Assembly (NCBI GenBank): GCA_035640155.1 | Contig: DASQWR010000171.1 | Coordinates: 1-9,814, forward strand | Length of the DNA: 9,814 nucleotides | Source of the DNA: JALYQB01 sp035640155 | GTDB taxonomy: Bacteria > Actinomycetota > Actinomycetes > Mycobacteriales > Pseudonocardiaceae | Direction: 5' to 3' | Shown: positions 1 through 5,898 of the stretch, piece by piece | Layout: the number at the start of each line of letters is the position of its first letter | How positions within the stretch are numbered: position 1 is the first letter of the stretch | Notes under the pieces: generated by a model | Database searches by the model: none | Told to the model about the DNA's origin: nothing | What the model saw: only the letters and a program-made list of their open reading frames with translations | Translations under genes and position numbers: made by a program

Positions 1-354
1 CGGGCCGGGCTCTCCGGGCGCGGGCACCAGCACCAGCCGCTGCACCGCCACTCCGGCCTCGGCCGCGGCGAGCACCCCGAGGTCACCGATGCCCACCACC
101 GCGGCCCACGCCCCCTGCGTGGTGGCTGCGGCCAGCAGCGCGAGCAGCAACGCGGTGGAGCCGCGCACCGCGACCACCGAGCCACGGCGCAGCCCCCCGC
201 CGGGCAGCAGCGGGGCGAGCGGGGCGTGCACCGGGTACGGCCGTCCTCCCTGGATGTCGAGCCGTTCACCCAGCGACGAAGCATCCCCGATCAGGGAGCG
301 GGCGCGGGCATCGTCCAGTCGCCGCAACACCGAGGTGACGGTCGCACCAGCCAT
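1..354 (-). CDS. ImuA'-like RecA-fold protein, SOS mutagenesis (partial, N-terminal 118 aa)
   Basis: The reading frame starts at ATG (354) and stays open to the window edge, so only the first 118 residues are seen. The start is supported by a strong Shine-Dalgarno AGGAGGGAGG 9 nt upstream. After a charged N-terminus (about 1-40) comes PLAPLLPGGGLRRGSVVAV (about 46-64), then RGSTALLLALLAA and a beta-strand/helix alternation ending in LVLVPAPGEPG. This resembles the N-terminal part of a RecA-like core in which the P-loop has degenerated: there is no GKT/GKS after the glycine. That is typical of actinobacterial ImuA' proteins, which act with ImuB and DnaE2 in damage-induced translesion synthesis. 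A perfect LexA operator 83 bp upstream supports the same role. imuB and dnaE2 would lie beyond the left edge and are not seen. An uncharacterised RecA-like protein remains possible. Confidence 0.72.
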   Translation of the reverse strand, partial: MAGATVTSVLRRLDDARARSLIGDASSLGERLDIQGGRPYPVHAPLAPLLPGGGLRRGSVVAVRGSTALLLALLAAATTQGAWAAVVGIGDLGVLAAAEAGVAVQRLVLVPAPGEPGP

Positions 355-363
355 CGGCACGGA

Positions 364-373
364 CCTCCCTCCT
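364..373 (-). promoter_or_regulatory. Strong ribosome binding site of the ImuA'-like gene
   Basis: On the minus strand this reads AGGAGGGAGG, close to ideal complementarity to the 16S 3' end, with 9 nt to the ATG at 354. It fixes the start codon of the partial gene. Confidence 0.8.
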
Positions 374-433
374 GACGGCGGGCGCGTCGACCAGGGGCGC
401 ACCCGAGGCTCCGCTGCGGAAGACAGGGACCAT

Positions 434-455
434 CTATCGAACACGTGTTCGATAG
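434..455. promoter_or_regulatory. LexA-binding SOS box
   Basis: The core TCGAACACGTGTTCGA (437-452) matches the actinobacterial SOS box TCGAACnnnnGTTCGA at every defined position. The symmetry extends three bases further on each side, giving a perfect 22-bp palindrome. It lies 57 bp past the purH stop and 82 bp upstream of the ImuA'-like start. purH ends before it, so only the leftward gene can be its target. GATAGAT on the minus strand overlaps the downstream edge of the box and could be a -10 element, which would place LexA directly over the promoter. The box itself is certain as a sequence; LexA control is inferred from family knowledge. Confidence 0.92.
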
Positions 456-511
456 AACCAGTGAACCCGACTGCGGGGCGGCCGTCAACCGGTGGGGACG
501 GGTGACCCGGC

Positions 512-2098
512 TCAGTGCGCGAAGTGGCGCGTCCCGGTGAGGTAGAGCGGCACCCCAGCGTTCTCCGCCGCGGCGATCACCTCGGCGTCGCGCACCGACC
601 CCCCCGGCTGCACCACGGCACGCACCCCGGCCTCGAGCAGCACGACCAGGCCGTCCGGGAACGGGAAGTACGCGTCCGACGCGGCCACCGCACCGCGCGC
701 TCGTTTCCCGGCCCGGCTCACGGCCAGCCGCGCGGCGTCCACCCGGTTCACCTGACCCATCCCGATGCCGACCGTGGCTCCGTCGACGGCCATCAGGATG
801 GCGTTGGACTTCACCGCCCGGCAGGTCCGCCAGGCGAAGGCAAGATCGGCCAGCGTCGCGGCGTCCACCGCAGACCCGCAGGCCGGCGTCCAGGTGGAGG
901 GGTCGTCGCCGGGGGCGTCGAGCACGTCGCGGCTCTGCAACAGCACGCCTCCGGAGACGGGCCGGAACTCCACCCCGCCGCGCTCCGGCGGCTCGGCCAT
1001 CAGCAGCCGGATGTTCTTCTTGCGAGCCAGCACGTCCACCGCGCCGTCCGCGTAGGACGGTGCCACCACCACCTCGGTGAACACCTCGGCGACCTGCTCT
1101 GCCATCTCCACGCTCACCTGCCGGTTCGCCGCGATCACCCCGCCGAACGCGCTGACCGGGTCGCAGGCGTGCGCCTTGCGGTGGGCATCGGCGACCGACG
1201 ACGACGAGATCGCGATCCCGCACGGGTTGGCGTGCTTGACGATCGCGACGCAGGCGCCCCCGTGGTCGTGCGCGGCGCGCCAGGCGGCGTCGGCGTCGAG
1301 ATAGTTGTTGTAGGACATCTCCTTGCCGTGCAGCTGCTCAGCACCGGCCAGTCCGGTCGCCGGACGGTGCCCGGAGCGGTACAGCGCAGCGCGCTGGTGC
1401 GGGTTCTCCCCGTAGCGCAGCACCGCCTCGCACCGCCAGGACGCGCCTACCCAGCTCGGGAACCCTCCAGTGGCATCAGCAGTCGCATTGGCCGGGAGCA
1501 CCGATCCCATCCACGATGCCACCGCGAGGTCGTAGTCGGCGGTGTGCCGGAACGCGACGACGGCCAGCGCCTGGCGCTGCGCCGAGGTGAAACCGCCCGC
1601 CCGCACCGCATCGAGCACCTCGCCGTACGTCGCCGGGTCCACCACCACGGCCACCGAGGGATGGTTCTTCGCTGCCGCGCGCACCATCGCCGGGCCGCCG
1701 ATGTCGATCTGCTCGATGCACTCCTCGGGCCCCGCACCCGAGGCCACGGTGGCCTCGAACGGGTAGAGGTTCACCACCAGGAGGTCGAAGGGCGCCACCC
1801 CGAGCGAGGCGAGCCCGGCCAGGTGCTCGGGCTTGCGGGTGTCGGCCAGCAGGCCCGCGTGCACCCCCGGGTGCAGTGTCTTGACCCGGCCGTCGAGACA
1901 CTCCGGGAACCCGGTGACCTCCTCCACCCGGGTCACAGGTAGCCCCGCGTCGGCAATCCGGGATGCGGTGGAGCCGGTGGAGACGACCTCGACGCCGGCC
2001 GCGTGCAACCCGGTCACCAGCTCCAGCAGGCCATCCTTGTCCGACACGCTCACCAGCGCCCGGCGGATCGGTCGGCGGTCTGCGGTGTGCTCGCTCAC
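512..2098 (-). CDS. purH: Bifunctional AICAR formyltransferase / IMP cyclohydrolase PurH
   Basis: Cytosolic enzyme for the last two steps of de novo IMP synthesis: formyl transfer from 10-formyl-THF to AICAR, then cyclisation of FAICAR. The 528-residue length is normal for the family. The N-terminal MGS-like cyclohydrolase domain runs from about 12 to 200, with ALVSVSDK, STGSTA, RVKTLHPGVHAGLLAD and NLYPFE. The C-terminal AICARFT domain has RYGENPHQ (228-235), GKEMSYNNYLDADAAW, VKHANPCG with the catalytic Lys288-His289 pair, DPVSAFGG, and a terminal YLTGTRHFAH. The GTG at 2098 is chosen because it precedes the conserved domain (VSEHTADRRPIRRALVSVSDK) and gives the expected length. The frame stays open upstream into purN, but that sequence is not PurH-like. 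A moderate GGAAGGG lies about 12 nt upstream. It follows purN after 98 bp; purN and purH act on sequential folate-dependent steps of one pathway. Confidence 0.97.
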   Translation of the reverse strand: MSEHTADRRPIRRALVSVSDKDGLLELVTGLHAAGVEVVSTGSTASRIADAGLPVTRVEEVTGFPECLDGRVKTLHPGVHAGLLADTRKPEHLAGLASLGVAPFDLLVVNLYPFEATVASGAGPEECIEQIDIGGPAMVRAAAKNHPSVAVVVDPATYGEVLDAVRAGGFTSAQRQALAVVAFRHTADYDLAVASWMGSVLPANATADATGGFPSWVGASWRCEAVLRYGENPHQRAALYRSGHRPATGLAGAEQLHGKEMSYNNYLDADAAWRAAHDHGGACVAIVKHANPCGIAISSSSVADAHRKAHACDPVSAFGGVIAANRQVSVEMAEQVAEVFTEVVVAPSYADGAVDVLARKKNIRLLMAEPPERGGVEFRPVSGGVLLQSRDVLDAPGDDPSTWTPACGSAVDAATLADLAFAWRTCRAVKSNAILMAVDGATVGIGMGQVNRVDAARLAVSRAGKRARGAVAASDAYFPFPDGLVVLLEAGVRAVVQPGGSVRDAEVIAAAENAGVPLYLTGTRHFAH

Positions 2099-2141
2099 GG
2101 CTGGGGACGCCCTTCCGAGATCCGTCGGCCCGTTCCCGGCG

Positions 2142-2147
2142 ACGGTA
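2142..2147 (-). promoter_or_regulatory. Candidate -10 element of a purH promoter
   Basis: The minus strand reads TACCGT (TAnnnT pattern) 43 nt upstream of the purH GTG, just downstream of the 2150-2172 inverted repeat. No convincing -35 is present; the -35 position falls inside the inverted repeat. Such hexamers occur by chance, so this is only a candidate that purH has its own promoter. Confidence 0.3.
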
Positions 2148-2149
2148 GT

Positions 2150-2172
2150 GCGCAGCGGGATCGCCGCTGCGC
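2150..2172. other. Perfect 9-bp GC hairpin between purN and purH
   Basis: GCGCAGCGG, the loop GATCG, then CCGCTGCGC form a 9-bp perfect stem with a 5-nt loop, 24 bp after the purN stop and 51 bp before the purH start. No T-run follows on either strand, so it is not a classical intrinsic terminator. It could attenuate or partly terminate purN transcription, process or stabilise a purN-purH transcript, or act as a dyad operator over the -35 region of a purH promoter. The structure is directly visible; its role is not. Confidence 0.5.
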
Positions 2173-2196
2173 CCGGCCCGGCCTCGCCCGGCCGCC

Positions 2197-2832
2197 CTAA
2201 CGGAGACCGAGACGGACCCGGCGCCCGTGCACCGTGGCGCCGTGGCGGGCCAGGATGGCGACGGTATCGACCAGCAGCCGCCGCTCCACCACCTTGATCC
2301 GTTCGTGCAGCAGCTCCTCGGTGTCGTCCGGCTCCACCTCGACAGCCCGCTGGGCGACGATCGGCCCGGTGTCCACGCCGGCGTCGACGAAGTGCACCGT
2401 CGCGCCGGTGACCCACACCCCGTGCTCGAGCGCGTCGGCGACCGCGTGCGCGCCGGGGAAGGCCGGCAACAGCGCCGGGTGGGTGTTGAGGACCCGGCCG
2501 CCGAAACGCGCCAGGAACTGCGGGCCCAGGATCTTCCGGAAACCCGCCGAGACCACCAGGTCCGGCTCGTGGGCCGCGGCGGCGACGGTCAGCGCCCGAT
2601 CCCAGGCCGCCCGGTCCGGATGGTTGCGCAGCGGCACGACGAACGCCGGTACCCCAGCCTGCTCGGCCCGCTGCAGGCCGGGGATCCCCGCCCGGTCCGC
2701 GCCGACCGCGACCACCTCCGCCGGGTAGCCGTCCCCCGCAGCCGCCTCGAGCACGGCGGTCAGCAGCGTTCCCGCCCCGGACACCAGGACGACGACACGG
2801 GTCGGCACCGGGAGCTGCAACCGGTTCGGCAC
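2197..2832 (-). CDS. purN: Phosphoribosylglycinamide formyltransferase PurN
   Basis: Folate-dependent GAR transformylase, third step of de novo purine synthesis; cytosolic. The 211 residues fit the family. The N-terminal Rossmann-like strand and phosphate loop is RVVVLVSGAGTLLTAVLEA (12-30), a variant of the SGxGSN loop common in actinobacteria. The active-site motif VLNTHPALLPAFPGAHA holds Asn116 and His118, and FVDAGVDTGPIVAQ holds Asp154, equivalent to Asn106, His108 and Asp144 of E. coli. The GTG at 2832 is chosen because GGAGGAGGAGG ends just upstream of it and it begins shortly before the first conserved strand; the longer in-frame upstream sequence is Pro/Arg-rich and non-conserved. 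It is divergent from the FAD oxidoreductase and 98 bp upstream of purH. The promoter is probably within 2833-2960. Confidence 0.96.
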   Translation of the reverse strand: MPNRLQLPVPTRVVVLVSGAGTLLTAVLEAAAGDGYPAEVVAVGADRAGIPGLQRAEQAGVPAFVVPLRNHPDRAAWDRALTVAAAAHEPDLVVSAGFRKILGPQFLARFGGRVLNTHPALLPAFPGAHAVADALEHGVWVTGATVHFVDAGVDTGPIVAQRAVEVEPDDTEELLHERIKVVERRLLVDTVAILARHGATVHGRRVRLGLR

Positions 2833-2883
2833 GGCCTCCTCCTCCGGTGTCGGCGTCGCGGGTGTCGATGTCGCAGCGCGGCC

Positions 2884-2889
2884 AGGGTA
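2884..2889 (-). promoter_or_regulatory. Candidate -10 element of the purN promoter
   Basis: The minus strand carries TGACTACCCT, in which TACCCT fits TAnnnT, 51 nt upstream of the purN GTG. A start site about 7 nt downstream would give a leader of roughly 45 nt containing the strong GGAGGAGG site. No clear -35 is seen at 16-18 bp. A small dyad TTCGG-GA-CCGAA (2911-2922) lies in the shared divergent region and might bind a regulator, but arms this short arise by chance. Confidence 0.4.
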
Positions 2890-2948
2890 GTCACGACGCC
2901 CGGCGGGCGGTTCGGGACCGAATCGCTGCGGTGGCCGCGGCGTCACGG

Positions 2949-2954
2949 GATAGT
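2949..2954 (+). promoter_or_regulatory. Candidate -10 element, possibly leaderless, of the FAD oxidoreductase gene
   Basis: GATAGT ends 6 bp before the ATG at 2961, and no Shine-Dalgarno sequence is visible before that ATG. In actinobacteria this spacing typically puts the transcription start on the A of ATG, giving a leaderless mRNA. This is inferred from position and hexamer only. Confidence 0.42.
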
Positions 2955-2960
2955 GGCGCG

Positions 2961-4562
2961 ATGAGCAGCACTGCAGACACCGTCGTCGTGGGAGGCGGGC
3001 ATCACGGCTTGGTCGCCGCCGCCGTGCTGGCCGATGCCGGATGGGACGTCTGCCTGCTGGAGGCGAACGACACCGTCGGAGGTGCCGTGCGGTCCGCGCA
3101 GCTGCACCCCGGCTACGTCACCGACCTCTTCTCCGCCTTCTACCCGCTGTCGCTCGCCTCGCCGGTGTTGCCCGCGCTCGAGCTCGAGCAGCACGGGTTG
3201 CGCTGGATGCACGCCCCGACCGTGCTGGCGCACCCGCTGGACGGTGAGCGGTGCGCGGTGCTGCACCGCAGCGCGGAGGACACCGCGGCGGGCCTGGCCG
3301 AGCACGATCCGCGCGACGCCGACGCGTGGCTGGCACTGTGCCGGCAGTGGGACCGCATCCGAGAGCCCTTCCTGCGCACGCTGTTCACCGGGATCCCCCC
3401 GGTCCGCGGCCCGCTGCAGTTGCTGCGCCGGCTGGGCACCGCGGAGGCGCTGCGGCTGGTGCGGTTCCTGCTGCTGCCGGCGCACCGGATGGGTCGGGAG
3501 CTGTTCCACAGCGAGGCCGCGCGGCTGCTGCTGGCGGGCAACGCCGCGCACGTCGACGTGCCCGTGAACGCCTCGGTGAGCGGCGTGTTCGGTTGGTTGC
3601 TGGCGATGCTGGGGCAGGACGGCGGCTTCCCCGTCCCGGCCGGCGGCGCCGGTGAGCTCGCCACCGCGCTGGCCCGGCGGGCGGAGTCGGCGGGCGCGCA
3701 GCTGCACACCGGCGAGCGCGTCGAGCAGATCCTGCTCCGGGGCGGCCGGGCCGTCGGGGTCCGCACCGCGGGCGGGCGCACCGTGCGCGCCCGCCGCGCC
3801 GTGATCGCCGACGTCTCCGCCCCCAGCCTGTACCGCGACCTGCTGCCCGCCGGCGCGCTGCCCCGGCGGCTGCACGAGGACCTCCGCCGGTTCGAGTGGG
3901 ACACCCCCGTGGTCAAGGTCAACTGGGCGCTGGACGGTCCCATCCCGTGGCGGGCGCCGGCCGCGGCCGGGGCGGGCACCCTGCACCTCGGCCGGGACGC
4001 GGCGGGCCTGGTGCACTGGGCCGCTGACCTGGAGGCAGCCGTGGTGCCCCGCGATCCCTTCCTGCTGTTCGGGCAGATGAGCACTGCCGATCCGTCCCGC
4101 TCGCCGGCGGGCACCGAGAGCGCGTGGGCTTACACCCACCTGCCGCGCGGGATGAGCGACCCGGCCGCCGCCGAGCAGCTGGCCGATCGGATGGACGAGG
4201 TGGTTGAGTCCTACGCGCCCGGGTTCGGCACCCGGGTGCTGGGCCGCTACCCGCAGCTGCCGGGGGACCTGCAGCGGGCCGACGAGAACCTGATGCACGG
4301 CGCCGTGAACGGCGGGACGTCCCAGCTGCACCAGCAGCTGGTGTTCCGCCCCGTCCCCGGGCTGGGCCGGCCGGAGACCGTGATCGGCAACCTCTACCTC
4401 GGCAGTGCCGCCGCACATCCCGGCGGCGGGGTGCACGGCGTCTGCGGCTGGCTCGCCGCCCGGGCCGCGCTGGGTGAGCACCGGCCGACCGGCCTGCTGC
4501 GCCGCCGCATCACCTCGGCGGCACTGGAGCTGGTCTACTCCGACCGCGCACGCGCCCGATAG
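2961..4562 (+). CDS. FAD-dependent oxidoreductase, PYROXD2 / phytoene desaturase-like
   Basis: A 533-residue flavoprotein of the amine oxidase/phytoene-desaturase superfamily. The N-terminal dinucleotide-binding fold is TVVVGGGHHGLVAAAVLADAG (about 7-27) followed by CLLEANDTVGGAVRS, giving GxGxxG and the ribose-binding Glu. The usual GGGHNGL of relatives is GGGHHGL here. The C-terminal FAD-binding segment is NLYLGSAAAHPGGGVHGVCG. There is no signal peptide or clear membrane span. The ATG at 2961 lies just before the Rossmann strand and behind a -10-like hexamer; an upstream in-frame extension is Arg/Ala-rich and non-conserved. The substrate is unknown: no carotenoid genes lie nearby, so carotenoid synthesis is not supported. 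It is the only plus-strand gene here. It diverges from purN, and its last 53 bp overlap the perM end. In M. tuberculosis, as I recall, perM and purN are adjacent, so this gene looks inserted. Confidence 0.85.
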   Translation: MSSTADTVVVGGGHHGLVAAAVLADAGWDVCLLEANDTVGGAVRSAQLHPGYVTDLFSAFYPLSLASPVLPALELEQHGLRWMHAPTVLAHPLDGERCAVLHRSAEDTAAGLAEHDPRDADAWLALCRQWDRIREPFLRTLFTGIPPVRGPLQLLRRLGTAEALRLVRFLLLPAHRMGRELFHSEAARLLLAGNAAHVDVPVNASVSGVFGWLLAMLGQDGGFPVPAGGAGELATALARRAESAGAQLHTGERVEQILLRGGRAVGVRTAGGRTVRARRAVIADVSAPSLYRDLLPAGALPRRLHEDLRRFEWDTPVVKVNWALDGPIPWRAPAAAGAGTLHLGRDAAGLVHWAADLEAAVVPRDPFLLFGQMSTADPSRSPAGTESAWAYTHLPRGMSDPAAAEQLADRMDEVVESYAPGFGTRVLGRYPQLPGDLQRADENLMHGAVNGGTSQLHQQLVFRPVPGLGRPETVIGNLYLGSAAAHPGGGVHGVCGWLAARAALGEHRPTGLLRRRITSAALELVYSDRARAR

Positions 4563-5790
4563 GCCCTGTGGGCCCTGTGGGCCCGTCAGGAAGGCTCCTC
4601 CTCGGGGCGGCATCCTCCCCGGTGCCGGAGAACCACACCACCACCGCCCCCGGCAGGAAGGTCCACAGCCCCACCGCCACCGCCAGTGACGCGGCCGGCA
4701 CCTGCACCGGGTCGAACACGCCGCCGCCGAGCTGGCCACCGGCCAGCAGCGCCAGCACGAAGCACCCCAGGGCCGCGACCCCTGCCGAGCCGGCCACCGC
4801 CCGCAACCGGCCCTCGTGGTCCGCGGTGGCAGCGGCACAGCGCCGTCCTACCGCAGCGCCGGCGAGCACCGGGACGACGAACGCCACCGGCCACCAGGAG
4901 GCCGCGGGTCCCTCGGGAAGTGCTGCGAGCAGCGGCACCTCCGGCACCGGACCGGCCAGCACGCCCAGCGGGGTCGTCGAGAACGTCCCCACCGACAGCC
5001 CCGGACCGGCAAGCCAGGACGCGGCGGCGATCGCGGCGTTGGGCAGGTAGGCGATCGACAGCAGCACCAGGCCGAGACCGGTACCCCAGCCCGGGCCCCA
5101 CGTCCCGAACGCCTCGCCCGCGGCGCCGGCCGAGGCGAGCAGCGCCACGAGCACCGCGGCGAACCCGCCGGTGAGCAGCACCGCGAGCCCCAGCGCGCCG
5201 CCCACGAGGGCATGCCCGGTCCAGCCGGGCGCCCGCGACATGACGGCGCGCAGCCAACCGCAGGGGCCGGCGAGGCCGCAGGCAGCCGCGGTGGCGGTGA
5301 GCAGTCCGCAGCCCAGCGCAGCCCGCCACGGTGCCGCGGTGACGGCCGGATCGGCCGCGCTGGAGATCGTCGCGGCGATGCCGGTGCCCCCCACGGCGTG
5401 CACGGCAGCGACAGCCCCGATCAGCCGCACCGCGTCCGACGGTGCGTCCAACCCGCCCCGGCGGGCGGCCCGCGCAGCCGTCCACGCGATCAGCCCACCC
5501 AGCAGCACGGTGGGCAGCAGCGGCAACACGCCCAGCGGGGCACCCTCCAGCACGAGTGGAACCTGATGCATGGCGAGCCAGGCGGCGCCCGCAGCCCGCA
5601 CGGTGCCTCCGATCGCGAGCTCCGCCCCCGCCGCTGCCCACGCCACCAGCGCGAGGACCACGGCGACCGCCGTGTACCCGGCCAGCACCGGACCGGCCGC
5701 GACGGTGACCAGGGCCCGTCGGAAGCTCCGGCGGGCGCCGTTGCCGGTCGGGCGGGCCCGCACGGTCCCCGAACTCACCAACGCTGCCAC
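4510..5790 (-). CDS. perM: DUF6350 polytopic membrane protein, PerM family (cell division)
   Basis: A 426-residue integral membrane protein with about nine hydrophobic spans (near 31-53, 85-107, 120-145, 157-177, 193-222, 237-262, 298-316, 332-352, 366-388). The conserved family block is visible at about 248-292: YLPNAAIAAASWLAGPGLSV, then PLGVLAGPVPEVPLLAALP. The M. tuberculosis member PerM (Rv0955) is needed in chronic infection and stabilises the divisome protein FtsB; the same role is inferred here. GTG at 5790 is used, but GTG at 5778 (VSSGTVRARP) is equally possible, since GAGG lies 11 nt before it; the ribosome sites of both are weak. The tail after residue 390 is disordered and contains GPTGPTGP, encoded by the 4562-4584 repeat; its last 53 bp overlap the convergent oxidoreductase gene. 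It follows the DUF5336 gene by 108 bp, as Rv0955 follows Rv0954. Confidence 0.85.
   Translation of the reverse strand: MAALVSSGTVRARPTGNGARRSFRRALVTVAAGPVLAGYTAVAVVLALVAWAAAGAELAIGGTVRAAGAAWLAMHQVPLVLEGAPLGVLPLLPTVLLGGLIAWTAARAARRGGLDAPSDAVRLIGAVAAVHAVGGTGIAATISSAADPAVTAAPWRAALGCGLLTATAAACGLAGPCGWLRAVMSRAPGWTGHALVGGALGLAVLLTGGFAAVLVALLASAGAAGEAFGTWGPGWGTGLGLVLLSIAYLPNAAIAAASWLAGPGLSVGTFSTTPLGVLAGPVPEVPLLAALPEGPAASWWPVAFVVPVLAGAAVGRRCAAATADHEGRLRAVAGSAGVAALGCFVLALLAGGQLGGGVFDPVQVPAASLAVAVGLWTFLPGAVVVWFSGTGEDAAPRRSLPDGPTGPTGPIGRVRGRSRPAPVPPR
4562..4584. repeat. Short 9-bp tandem repeat with GGGCCC dyad at the convergent gene ends
   Basis: GGCCCTGTG occurs twice, followed by a partial third copy GGCCC. 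The two GGGCCC units (4570-4575 and 4579-4584) are self-complementary and could form a 6-bp stem with a TGT loop directly after the oxidoreductase TAG stop. It may help end plus-strand transcription, but there is no T-run. On the minus strand it codes the GPTGPTGP tail of PerM. Function as a terminator is a guess. Confidence 0.4.
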
Positions 5791-5898
5791 CTCATGGAGA
5801 CCACTCTGGCAGCAGCGCTGCTCTGTCCCGTCAACGGGAGCGGCGACGCGCCGCGGGCGTTACCGGATCGAGGGACGGGCGGACGCTGCCGGTGCGGA

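Noticed and set aside
515..1942. Long plus-strand open frame antisense to purH
   Set aside because: It is Arg/His/Val-rich with no recognisable motifs; PurH on the other strand is complete and unmistakable.
2099..2416. N-terminal extension of purH into purN
   Set aside because: The extra residues are Arg/Ala-rich and overlap the conserved end of purN; the GTG at 2098 gives the normal PurH length.
2961..4562. Carotenoid biosynthesis phytoene desaturase
   Set aside because: The fold is related, but no crtB, crtE or other carotenoid gene is nearby, and the GGGHHG loop and overall length fit the PYROXD2-like group better.
2943..4838. Long minus-strand open frame (about 630 codons) antisense to the FAD oxidoreductase
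   Set aside because: It has a Gly/Arg/Gln-rich composition with no domain-like pattern; it is the usual antisense shadow of a high-GC gene whose sense frame has clear FAD motifs.
5811..5822. 12-bp perfect palindrome AGCAGCGCTGCT upstream of perM as an operator
   Set aside because: A 6-bp-arm palindrome is expected about two or three times by chance in 10 kb, and no second copy or promoter context supports it.
5829..5834. TTGACG on the minus strand as a perM -35 element
   Set aside because: It is a good hexamer, but the nearest -10-like sequence (CAGAGT, 5803-5808) is 20 bp away and poor.
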